NCBI GenBank assembly: GCA_014384665.1
Contig: JACNFI010000229.1
Location: forward strand, 1-19,151
Reading direction: 5' to 3'
Source of the DNA: Candidatus Cloacimonadota bacterium
GTDB lineage: Bacteria; Cloacimonadota; Cloacimonadia; JGIOTU-2
DNA length: 19,151 nt
The notes beneath the pieces are model-generated. The model ran no database searches. It was given only the letters and a program-made list of their open reading frames with translations, and had not been told where the DNA came from. Positions 13,033-19,151 of this stretch are shown here, in pieces. The first letter of the stretch is position 1, and the number at the start of each line of letters is the position of its first letter. The translations under genes were made by a program, and so were the position numbers.

Positions 13033-13404
13033 ATGAAGTTATTTACTAACTATCTTTATGAATATAAAAAAGGGTTAAGAAATCTTGCCATCTATACTGG
13101 AAGGGTGGAAGAAAAGGATGCAATTATAAAAAAATTAATGAGAGAGAATATAACCTACTATATTCAAAAACTCAATAATACAAGGATAAATGTGTTCTTT
13201 GGTGATAAGATATGTATTGATATTATCAGACAAATGAATTTAAAATCACTGTCAAACTTAACAGAGGAAGAAGATTTTATCCTTGGCATAATGTTAGGAT
13301 ATAACAGATTGAAACAATGCGAGAGGTATCTGAAAAGAAAGCATCATAATTCAGAACTTCTATCAAACACAATTCAGAAAAAAATGGATGTGCAGAGAAT
13401 ATGA
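13033..13404 (+). CDS. DUF2023 family protein (flavodoxin partner)
   Basis: A 123-residue protein matching the DUF2023 pattern: LYEYKKGLRNLAIYT near the start, NVFFGDKICIDIIRQ in the middle and LTEEEDFILGIMLGYNRLKQCERYL near the end. DUF2023 genes often sit next to flavodoxin genes, as here. The role is not established; the small, soluble, mixed alpha/beta sequence with a conserved EEDFILGxMLGY block suggests a protein-protein or cofactor-related function. No strong ribosome site precedes ATG 13033, and a stem-loop lies just upstream, so expression may be tuned relative to the flavodoxin. The next gene starts 9 bp after its stop. Confidence 0.85.
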   Translation: MKLFTNYLYEYKKGLRNLAIYTGRVEEKDAIIKKLMRENITYYIQKLNNTRINVFFGDKICIDIIRQMNLKSLSNLTEEEDFILGIMLGYNRLKQCERYLKRKHHNSELLSNTIQKKMDVQRI

Positions 13405-13413
13405 GGGATATAA

Positions 13414-13893
13414 ATGAAACTCAAATCTTCTGTTTTCATAGCTTGTTGTGTTTGGTCAGTATACATAGTGTTATCAATTTTTAACTTCTATTGCTCCTGG
13501 CATTCGGTCTGGTCGCTAAATCTTAATAATATTATTTTATCAGTTGCAGGAATCCTAATTGTAATAATTGGTGTGGTATTCTATGTTGCTGGTATAGTCG
13601 CGCTTGGTTCTCTGCGTCGTGCTTCAGGTATATTAAACGACCAATTGATTACCAAAGGAATATATCGTTTTAGCCGCAATCCTCAATTATTGGGTTGGGG
13701 CTTAATTCTATCTGGTGTGGCACTAATAGGCGAGTCTGGATTAGCTTTAATAATATCAGTTTTTTATTGGATAATTTGTCATTGTCAGATATTACTTGAA
13801 GAGAAGGAATTAAAAAAAGTATTTGGTGATGAATATAAACTCTATATGGATAGAACACATCGCTACTTTGGACTGACAAAATCTGCAGGTTAA
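13414..13893 (+). CDS. Membrane methyltransferase, ICMT/PEMT-like
   Basis: A 159-residue integral membrane protein with about four helices. The C-terminal motif LITKGIYRFSRNPQLLGWGLILSG, followed by EEKELKKVFGDEYKLYMDRTHRYF, is the signature of the isoprenylcysteine carboxyl methyltransferase/phospholipid methyltransferase superfamily. The RNPQ motif and the EE...FG..Y block shape the S-adenosylmethionine site. In bacteria these enzymes methylate lipids or other small amphiphiles; the substrate here is unknown. GAGGG (13402-13406) overlaps the end of the DUF2023 gene and gives a ribosome site, so the two are co-translated. Together with the soluble methyltransferase at 15003 it points to methylation of a lipid-like molecule in this operon. 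Confidence 0.82.
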   Translation: MKLKSSVFIACCVWSVYIVLSIFNFYCSWHSVWSLNLNNIILSVAGILIVIIGVVFYVAGIVALGSLRRASGILNDQLITKGIYRFSRNPQLLGWGLILSGVALIGESGLALIISVFYWIICHCQILLEEKELKKVFGDEYKLYMDRTHRYFGLTKSAG

Positions 13894-13934
13894 ATGAGTT
13901 AATATTTATATGTAAAAGAAAATTGAGGTTAAAA

Positions 13935-14543
13935 ATGAACAAAAAAATATTGATTACTTATGATACCGAATCTGGTTCAACAAGAGAAGTAGCAGAAATT
14001 ATTGGTGAAGAAATGGACAAACTCAAAGCTGAATCAGATGTGAGAAATATTGTAGATGTAGATAATATTTCAGAATACGATACAATAATCATTGGAAGTC
14101 CGAATTGGTATGGTAAACCGACTCCAAAAATTAAGAAATTCCTAAAAAAACATAATCAGGAACTGATGCAAAAACCTTTCGCTTTCTTTTTCACCTGTAT
14201 GTGCTTAACAAAAATAGAAGGTGAGAATTCTCCAGACCTATCCGTTTTTCAAGACCCACAATTTAACATAATTCCAAAACTAAAAAATGAAATGAACATG
14301 TGGGAGAAATCACATGCTGGCTCTTTTTATATAAAGCAATTATCCAAAATAATTCCTGATGTGAAACCGGTAAGTGTAGCTGTTTTCAAAGGAGGACTGG
14401 ATTTCAGCAGATTGAGTTTTTTTCATAAAATAGTGATGAAACTTATAACTCTTATGATAAAAGAAGTTCAGTCAGGAGAATATCTCAATCCGGATGCTGT
14501 TCGTGAATGGACCGAAAAGTTATGTGTAGATTTATTAAAATAA
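13935..14543 (+). CDS. Flavodoxin-fold protein (HemG-like/long form)
   Basis: A 202-residue flavodoxin-domain protein. The N-terminus KILITYDTESGSTREVAEII is the FMN phosphate loop, SEYDTIIIGSPNWYGKPTPKIKKFL is the next conserved block, and FAFFFTCMCL follows. The ~200-residue length and the tail (KPVSVAVFKGGLDFSRLSFFHKIVMKLI) resemble menaquinone-dependent protoporphyrinogen oxidase HemG-type proteins more than small electron carriers, but the evidence does not prove that reaction. ATG 13935 follows GAGG (13925-13928); an in-frame TTG at 13923 would overlap the ribosome site and is rejected. It is the second flavodoxin fold in this operon, so it probably has a separate job from the one at 12456, such as reducing a quinone- or porphyrin-like compound. 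Confidence 0.82.
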   Translation: MNKKILITYDTESGSTREVAEIIGEEMDKLKAESDVRNIVDVDNISEYDTIIIGSPNWYGKPTPKIKKFLKKHNQELMQKPFAFFFTCMCLTKIEGENSPDLSVFQDPQFNIIPKLKNEMNMWEKSHAGSFYIKQLSKIIPDVKPVSVAVFKGGLDFSRLSFFHKIVMKLITLMIKEVQSGEYLNPDAVREWTEKLCVDLLK

Positions 14544-14564
14544 TCAAAAAAATGGAGGTTAATT

Positions 14565-14966
14565 ATGACTACCAGAATGAAAGTAGTAACTTTGTGGATA
14601 ATATTCCTTTTTGGAATGATTTTCCATGGAAATTTAGCGCTAATGCCCCTTTTCTGGGGAGAGAGTGTTGCAATGTCAGAGGAATTAATAGCGAAAAATC
14701 CCTTTGAATCATCAATGTGGATGGTACTGTTATTTTGGCTTTTTCCAATGATTATAATAGCAGTCACTCTATTCATTGAAACAAAATGGTATAGGATCAC
14801 AAATTTCATTCTCACTCTATTATTTACATTGATGAACATCTGGCATTTAATGGGACATCTTGGGGAAAGCCCGGTTGACCCTCGCCAGATTGTCCTGCTG
14901 ACATTTGTTTTATTATCTGGTGTAATGTTGAATATTGTTTCTTTCAAATGGCTCAAAGAAAAATAG
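14565..14966 (+). CDS. 4-TM membrane protein, unknown function
   Basis: I do not recognise a family. The 133 residues form four helices: VVTLWIIFLFGMIFHGN, MWMVLLFWLFPMIIIAVTLFI, ITNFILTLLFTLMNIWHLMGH and IVLLTFVLLSGVMLNIV. Histidines inside or at the ends of helices (FHGN; NIWHLMGHLGE) could bind a metal or heme, but this is speculative. A strong site ATGGAGGTT (14551-14559) precedes ATG 14565, 21 bp after the flavodoxin-fold gene, so the two are surely co-transcribed. Confidence 0.75.
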   Translation: MTTRMKVVTLWIIFLFGMIFHGNLALMPLFWGESVAMSEELIAKNPFESSMWMVLLFWLFPMIIIAVTLFIETKWYRITNFILTLLFTLMNIWHLMGHLGESPVDPRQIVLLTFVLLSGVMLNIVSFKWLKEK

Positions 14967-15002
14967 GAGGTTACAGATTGCTTTGGATTTATTGGAATTA
15001 AA

Positions 15003-15632
15003 ATGATGAAACATCAAATAACAAAAGTTCTTAATTTTGGAGCAGGTATTTATGATAAGTGGGCAAAACATAATCTAAATGAAGTATATCAAAAATTCAT
15101 TGATCTGGCAAATCTAAATGGCAATGAAAAGGTACTGAACATTGGCTGTGGCTCGGGAAATTTAGATCTAATGATTGCTGAAATTCTTGGTGAGGGTTTG
15201 ATATTTGGAATTGATGTCGCTCCAAAAATGATAGAGATAGCAAAAAGGAAGGCAAATAAGCAAGGGTATAAAATTGATTATAGAATTGGAGGCGCTACTA
15301 ATCTGCCTTATGAAAATAACGAATTTGACATTATATTTACCTGCTTGATGTATCATCATCTGACTTATGAAGAAAAAAGTGAAACACTAAACAAGATTCA
15401 AAGGGTTCTCAAACAAGATGGCAAATATTTTAGTTTTGAACTTTGTGGTTTTCCTGATGATTTATTTCATCAAACTTTCTTAAAATTATTCACAGGAAAT
15501 TCCGGAATTATACAAGGTTTATATCCTGCAGAAATAATTGAGAAAAGTGGATTTTACATTGATGAAGAGATTAAGGGACCTTCTTTTGTAAAACATCATC
15601 ACACCAAGTACAGAATTATGATAAAGAAATAA
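15003..15632 (+). CDS. Class I SAM-dependent methyltransferase
   Basis: A 209-residue soluble methyltransferase. Motif I is VLNIGCGSGNLDL (about 44-56; the usual D of VLDxGCGxG is N), the acidic ribose-binding residue is in GIDVAPKMIEIA (D71), and the methyltransferase-11 pattern continues with NLPYENNEFDIIFTCLMYHHL and IQRVLKQDGKYFSFEL. This is the UbiE/COQ5-like type that acts on small molecules such as quinones or lipids. The substrate is unknown. AGGAGG at 14965-14970 lies far from the ATG (32 bp), so translation initiation is unclear; GGA at 14994-14996 may serve. Its neighbours suggest it acts on the same compound as the membrane methyltransferase. Confidence 0.88.
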   Translation: MMKHQITKVLNFGAGIYDKWAKHNLNEVYQKFIDLANLNGNEKVLNIGCGSGNLDLMIAEILGEGLIFGIDVAPKMIEIAKRKANKQGYKIDYRIGGATNLPYENNEFDIIFTCLMYHHLTYEEKSETLNKIQRVLKQDGKYFSFELCGFPDDLFHQTFLKLFTGNSGIIQGLYPAEIIEKSGFYIDEEIKGPSFVKHHHTKYRIMIKK

Positions 15633-15666
15633 AAAAGAGAGAAACTACAAAAAATGGAGGTTTAAG

Positions 15667-16455
15667 ATGTTATCCAAAATAATAATAATGATTAATTTAT
15701 TGCTTTTAATAATATCTTTAGGATGGTCGCAGTCCAAGGAATTAACTGGTCGAGATATAGCCATTATGGTGCACGATCGTCCTGATGGAAATGACAGAAA
15801 AAGTATAACGAAAATGACTCTCATCAACAAAAGAGGAAAAACCCGTGAGCGAACTGTTTTATCCATCTCAAAAGATTATGGCAAAGACAGCAAATCTATC
15901 ATATTCTTTCAATCGCCAGCAGATGTGAAGGGCACAGGATTCCTACAATACGAATACGATGACCCAGCCAAAGAAGATGACAGATGGCTTTATCTCCCAG
16001 CATTAAAAAAAGTAAGACGAATAAGTGGCTCTTCAAAATCCGATTATTTTATGGGAACCGATTTTACTTATGATGATATGGGAGGTCGCTCTGTGGATGA
16101 AGACGACCACAAATTGCTTCGGGAAGAGATAATAGACAGCGTAAAATGCTGGGTGCTGGAATCCATTCCTAAAGAAAAAGATTATATATATTCCAAAACA
16201 ATTAAGTGGATTCGTCAGGATGCTCTTATTCCCGTGAAAGTGGAGTTTTATGATAGACAAACGAATTTGTTGAAAGTCCTTAAAATTACGGACATACGAA
16301 AACAAGATGGTTTCTGGACTTCGTTTAAAATGGAAATGAATAACATTCAGGAAAAGCATAAAACCATCCTTGAAATTGAAGAGATGCATTATGACATCGG
16401 GTTGAAAGATAACCTATTCAGAGTAACCACACTGGAGCGAGGACGGTTAAAGTGA
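15667..16455 (+). CDS. LolA-like outer membrane lipoprotein-sorting protein
   Basis: A 262-residue exported protein. The signal peptide covers about 1-21 (MLSKIIIMINLLLLIISLGWS). The body matches the LolA-like outer-membrane lipoprotein-sorting family: a long half-barrel with SIIFFQSPADVKGTGFLQYEY, then DDRWLYLPALKKVRRISGSSKS and DYFMGTDFTYDDMGGR, and IPVKVEFYDRQTNLLKVLKI. These proteins carry hydrophobic cargo through the periplasm and often occur with an MMPL exporter and a DUF1302-type barrel, which is the case here. The ribosome site GGAGGT (15656-15661) precedes ATG 15667. The stop (TGA 16453-16455) overlaps the GTG start of the next gene by four bases (GTGA), so translation of the two is coupled. 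Confidence 0.88.
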   Translation: MLSKIIIMINLLLLIISLGWSQSKELTGRDIAIMVHDRPDGNDRKSITKMTLINKRGKTRERTVLSISKDYGKDSKSIIFFQSPADVKGTGFLQYEYDDPAKEDDRWLYLPALKKVRRISGSSKSDYFMGTDFTYDDMGGRSVDEDDHKLLREEIIDSVKCWVLESIPKEKDYIYSKTIKWIRQDALIPVKVEFYDRQTNLLKVLKITDIRKQDGFWTSFKMEMNNIQEKHKTILEIEEMHYDIGLKDNLFRVTTLERGRLK

Positions 16456-17738
16456 AAACACTCTTGGATACTCTTGCCACTAAGACACGAAGGCACAAAG
16501 GATTAAACCTAAGTATTTTTGGTGTCTTGGTGCCTTTGTGGCTTATTTTACCTGCAAATTTACTGGGAATAGATTTTGACCCGCAAGGATTTGCCGATAC
16601 ATATCACGCAGTTGGTTTGAATGGTTCTCATAATTTTTTAAGTTCAAGAACCCGTTTGCGTTTTGAAATGTGGATCACTGGTAATGATGCTTCTTTATTC
16701 GCATCAATGAACGCAATTAATAATAATGTAATAAAATCAAATTCTGGTCTTGAGCTACGAGAAGCATTTATTGATTATTTTGCTGACAATTGGGATGTTC
16801 GTATCGGCAGGCAATTGATAATCTGGGGCAAAGCAGATGGTCTAGCAATAACCGACATTATTTCGCCAAAGGATTATACGGAATTCATCGCTCAAGATTT
16901 TGATGACATCAGATTGCCAGTTGATGCGCTGAAATGGCGTCTTTTATTTGAACAGGCAAATATAGAATTTCTCTGGCTGCCTGTTTTTAAACCTGCAATT
17001 CTGCCTTCTCCGGATTTACCATGGGCTTTCAAATTTGAATATCCCCAAAATTTTCAAGTAATATTTGAAGAACCCATTGAACCAGATTTGACCTTAAAAA
17101 ACAGTGAAGTTGGTGGTAAATTATCTTTCTATCTTCACGGGATAGATTTCGCTTTCTCATCATTTTACACTTGGGATGATTTACCTACTATACATAAAAC
17201 TATTTCTACGGGTGACACCATTGTTATCCATTACTATCCAGAACATCATCGGCTTACATTTATAGGTGTTGAATTTTCAAGACCTTTGGGTGATTTTATT
17301 TTGCGAGGAGAAGGTGCATTTTATAAGGATAAATATTTTGAACCAGCGGATATACTTTCCGAATCCTTATTTAAGAAAAACTCATTAGATTGGTTGCTTG
17401 GAATTGATTGGACACCAGGAAATTATTGGATGATTACAGCCCAACTTGCTGATGATTTCATTTTGAATTATAATAATGCAATTAAAAATGATGAGCATAC
17501 GATGTTGGCAACACTTCACATTTCCAAGAAATTTCTCAGACAAACTTTGGAATTATCTGCTATGGGATATTATGGAATAAATGATAAGGATTTCTTTGTA
17601 AGAACCGGTGTGGACTATGCACTCACTGATGAATTACACATCCTTTCAGGAATTGATATATTTGGCGGCAACAAGGGAATTTTTGGGCAGTTTGATAACA
17701 ATGATGAGGTATGGATAAAAGCGAAGTATAATTTTTAG
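16452..17738 (+). CDS. DUF1302-like outer-membrane beta-barrel protein
   Basis: A 428-residue barrel protein. Beta-strand pattern is strong throughout and the last residue is phenylalanine (VWIKAKYNF), the usual barrel-assembly signal. The block FADNWDVRIGRQLIIWGKADGLAITDIISPKDY (about 107-139) is typical of DUF1302/porin-like proteins associated with MMPL exporters. The GTG start overlaps the previous stop (GTGA). Residues 1-39 act as a signal peptide with a long basic n-region. Much of it is encoded by repeat Z: residues about 9-17 by the forward copy (16476-16500) and about 24-31 (GVLVPLW, the hydrophobic core) by the inverted copy (16521-16542). No later in-frame start keeps a usable signal peptide. 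Likely role: outer-membrane end of the MMPL/LolA-like route. Confidence 0.85.
   Translation: MKTLLDTLATKTRRHKGLNLSIFGVLVPLWLILPANLLGIDFDPQGFADTYHAVGLNGSHNFLSSRTRLRFEMWITGNDASLFASMNAINNNVIKSNSGLELREAFIDYFADNWDVRIGRQLIIWGKADGLAITDIISPKDYTEFIAQDFDDIRLPVDALKWRLLFEQANIEFLWLPVFKPAILPSPDLPWAFKFEYPQNFQVIFEEPIEPDLTLKNSEVGGKLSFYLHGIDFAFSSFYTWDDLPTIHKTISTGDTIVIHYYPEHHRLTFIGVEFSRPLGDFILRGEGAFYKDKYFEPADILSESLFKKNSLDWLLGIDWTPGNYWMITAQLADDFILNYNNAIKNDEHTMLATLHISKKFLRQTLELSAMGYYGINDKDFFVRTGVDYALTDELHILSGIDIFGGNKGIFGQFDNNDEVWIKAKYNF
16476..16542. repeat. Repeat Z pair within the signal-peptide codons
   Basis: The forward copy, opening GCCACTAAGACACGAAGG (16476-16500), and the inverted copy, opening GGTGTCTTGGTGCC (16521-16542), are separated by 20 bp. 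They match the copies at 8406-8430 and 8582-8606. The pair lies fully inside the coding sequence. Confidence 0.75.
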
Positions 17739-17772
17739 ATGATAAAACACAGATAAATAAGGATAAAAATTT

Positions 17773-17820
17773 ATGATTAGACTGGGGTATAAGCAGACCG
17801 TGATTATTCAGGTGCTTTAA
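17773..17820 (+). CDS. Possible 15-residue leader peptide before the ZIP gene
   Basis: ATG 17773 follows AAGGAT at 17759-17764 and gives MIRLGYKQTVIIQVL, stopping at TAA 17818-17820, one base before the ZIP start codon. The ZIP gene has no strong ribosome site of its own (only AGGTG inside this frame, 17810-17814). Ribosomes finishing the small frame could restart at the ZIP ATG. It may be only chance. Confidence 0.3.
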   Translation: MIRLGYKQTVIIQVL

Positions 17821-17821
17821 A

Positions 17822-18550
17822 ATGTATAATATATTATTAATAATCATCCTAATCTTTATTGGACAGACTTTAGGTTGTCTAATTGGATTGATAAAGAAAC
17901 CAAAAGAGACAATTTTATATGGTTCTTTGGCATTTGCCGCATCAATGATGCTTGGTATTTCATTTTTCCAATTGATACCTGAGAGTCTGAAAATTGTCTC
18001 CTTCTATACTGTGATTATCGCTTTTCTTCTTGGGATAATCATATTTCTCATTATTGATAGAACCTTGCCACATATAAATCCAGAATTGCTCAAGAAAGAA
18101 AAGCCTTCTGTTAAAAGAAGTGTGATTATGCTTGTTATTGGTATGGCTTTGCATAATATTCCGGAAGGATTGGCAATCGGGGTTGGATTTGCTTTAACGC
18201 CTTCTTTGGGAATTATGATAGCATTGGGAATTGCAGCTCAAGATGTTCCAGAAAATATCGCCACAATCGTTCCTTTATACTGCTTAATCAAAAATAGAAT
18301 GAAATCCTTTATTATCGTAACCATAACAATATTATTTGAATTACTTGGCTTTATTGTTGGCTACTATCTTTTGAAAGGCACATCATTAGATTTATTGGGA
18401 GCATCCCTTGCTCTTGCAGCGGGATTTATGACATACATTTCTGTAGAAGAACTTATTCCAGCAGCACAAATAAAACAGAATCCGAAAATAGGGATTGTTA
18501 GCCTAATTTTAGGTGTGATGTGTGTTTTGTTAATTAATTTCTTATGCTAA
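17822..18550 (+). CDS. ZIP-family divalent metal transporter
   Basis: A 242-residue inner-membrane protein with about eight helices. The metal-site motif of helix 4 is HNIPEGLAIG (H111, P114, E115). The helix 5 motif reads QDVPENIATIV (Q140, D141, P143, E144), where many relatives have QNIPEG, so the site is slightly altered. FFQLIPES in helix 2 and EELIPAA near the end also fit. ZIP proteins bring zinc, iron, manganese or similar ions into the cytoplasm; the ion cannot be decided here. The barrel gene ends 83 bp upstream and no terminator is seen between them, so it may belong to the operon. A small A/T-rich hairpin (18559-18585) follows the stop. Confidence 0.9.
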   Translation: MYNILLIIILIFIGQTLGCLIGLIKKPKETILYGSLAFAASMMLGISFFQLIPESLKIVSFYTVIIAFLLGIIIFLIIDRTLPHINPELLKKEKPSVKRSVIMLVIGMALHNIPEGLAIGVGFALTPSLGIMIALGIAAQDVPENIATIVPLYCLIKNRMKSFIIVTITILFELLGFIVGYYLLKGTSLDLLGASLALAAGFMTYISVEELIPAAQIKQNPKIGIVSLILGVMCVLLINFLC

Positions 18551-18558
18551 ATTAAATG

Positions 18559-18585
18559 TATCAAAATCCCAGTTGATTTTTGATA
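18559..18585 (+). terminator. Weak A/T-rich hairpin after the ZIP gene
   Basis: TATCAAAATC (18559-18568) pairs with GATTTTTGATA (18575-18585), a stem of about 10 bp with one bulged base and a 6-base loop. It is followed by A-rich rather than T-rich sequence, so termination is uncertain. Confidence 0.35.
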
Positions 18586-18631
18586 ATTAAAAAAATCTTA
18601 TATTGCTCTTAAGAAAAAAAATGAGAAAAAA

Positions 18632-18674
18632 CTTGACATATATTTTTTCAAATTGAGAATGTGTCTAAATCTCA
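18632..18674 (+). promoter_or_regulatory. Promoter and operator before the FmdE-domain gene
   Basis: TTGACA (18633-18638), a 16-bp spacer and GAGAAT (18655-18660) have exactly the spacing seen at 3966-3993. The operator half TGAGAATGTGTCT (18654-18666) is identical to that at 3987-3999; the other half AAATCTCA (18667-18674) is degenerate relative to CATTCTCA. The two genes are therefore probably under one regulator. Confidence 0.65.
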
Positions 18675-18693
18675 TAGAAAGTAGGTAAAAAAA

Positions 18694-19151
18694 ATGAATA
18701 AAATAAAATCTATAATTTATTTTATATGCCTTTTGCTAATTTTCGGACTCTTTACTAAAACAGAAGGCATCAGCAGAACTACTGCCAAAATTAACCCCGA
18801 CCAAAGGCTTATAAGTAATCCATCACCTATATTAATTTATGATGAAGATGACCTCCTTGAAATATCAATAGAAGATGTGGGGAAATATCACGGAGATGTG
18901 TGCCTTTGTCTTACTGTTGCCTTTAGAGCAACGCAACTTGCTACTTCACAATTGTGGAAAGATGTAACACCAGAAAGAGGTGACTTCAAAATAATTAGCG
19001 CCTGCCCGACACCTGGAAGTAAAGATTGTCTTGAATTCATTACTCGGGTAATAACAAGAGGGAATGGTAATGATTTCAAACTTGAACTTCCAACCGGAAC
19101 TGATATTGAAAATATGACAAATGATAATTTTTCATTTCTTTTTATTCGGAA
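18694..19151 (+). CDS. Exported FmdE-domain protein, cut by the right edge
   Basis: The frame begins at ATG 18694 and is still open at the window end, giving 152 residues. A signal peptide covers about 1-25 (hydrophobic IIYFICLLLIFGLFT). The body has YHGDVCLCLTVAFRATQLA (about 65-83), then PERGDFKIISACPTPGSKDCLEFITR. This is the core of the FmdE domain, named after formylmethanofuran dehydrogenase subunit E, with H66 and cysteines C70, C72, C104 and C112 as likely metal ligands. Outside methanogens, FmdE-domain proteins are often near metal-transport genes. The export signal suggests a periplasmic or surface metal-binding role. The ribosome site is weak (GTAGGT, 18681-18686). It shares the promoter/operator layout of the MMPL gene. 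Confidence 0.75.
   Translation, partial: MNKIKSIIYFICLLLIFGLFTKTEGISRTTAKINPDQRLISNPSPILIYDEDDLLEISIEDVGKYHGDVCLCLTVAFRATQLATSQLWKDVTPERGDFKIISACPTPGSKDCLEFITRVITRGNGNDFKLELPTGTDIENMTNDNFSFLFIR

Noticed and set aside
14595..14609. Match of GATAATATTCCTTTT with 11039-11053
   Set aside because: It is a low-complexity 15-mer, once intergenic and once inside a gene; flanking bases do not agree, so chance is likely.

Overview
The window is AT-rich with bacterial-type sigma-70 promoters. It most resembles a member of the FCB group, probably Cloacimonadota or a close uncultured relative. The main clue is the secreted protein at 519-1289, whose tail is a FlgD-like/T9SS-type sorting domain (NNPNPLRDGSTEISF ... 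GIYLYQLKVNG ... RLIVIR). Other clues are a DUF2023 protein beside a flavodoxin, a LolA-like protein beside a DUF1302-like barrel, and non-coding DNA crowded with small palindromic repeats. This assignment is inference. All supported genes are on the + strand.

Left part (1-3300), accessory and repeat-rich. The window opens inside the last 47 codons of a reverse transcriptase. A repeat-filled gap follows, then a secreted sorting-domain protein with a strong terminator, then about 940 bp without genes. That gap holds a duplicated gene tail, palindromes of the TCCCGAT...ATCGGGA type, a 93-bp element made of two inverted hairpins with compensatory base changes, and a run of imperfect hairpins. A MazE/MazF-like toxin-antitoxin pair follows. 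The toxin C-terminus runs through a dispersed repeat that is found again, inverted, 230 bp downstream. A second repeat-filled gap leads to a seven-helix membrane protein.

Main part (about 3960-18550), a long co-directional series. A TTGACA promoter with an overlapping palindromic operator precedes an MMPL/RND exporter. Next come two ABC half-transporters of the YbtP/YbtQ-IrtA/IrtB type (the second with a one-base frameshift), a 4-TM protein, a cysteine-rich DUF2325 protein, a short-chain flavodoxin, DUF2023, an ICMT/PEMT-like membrane methyltransferase, a second flavodoxin-fold protein, another 4-TM protein, a soluble SAM methyltransferase, a LolA-like periplasmic protein, a DUF1302-like outer-membrane barrel and a ZIP metal transporter. 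The right edge cuts an exported FmdE-domain protein whose promoter and operator copy the layout of the one before the MMPL gene.

How they may work together. Flavodoxins, siderophore-type ABC half-transporters, a ZIP carrier and a shared Fur-like operator suggest a metal-starvation (probably iron) response. MMPL + LolA-like + DUF1302 could form a trans-envelope route for a lipid or hydrophobic molecule, with the two methyltransferases and flavodoxins modifying that molecule. The families are recognised from sequence; the joint function is a hypothesis.

Dispersed repeats reach into genes. One repeat family encodes the last 13 residues of the first ABC protein, and the same family encodes much of the signal peptide of the DUF1302-like barrel. 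Another supplies about 16 residues near the end of the MazF-like toxin. No rRNA, tRNA, CRISPR array or complete insertion sequence was seen.
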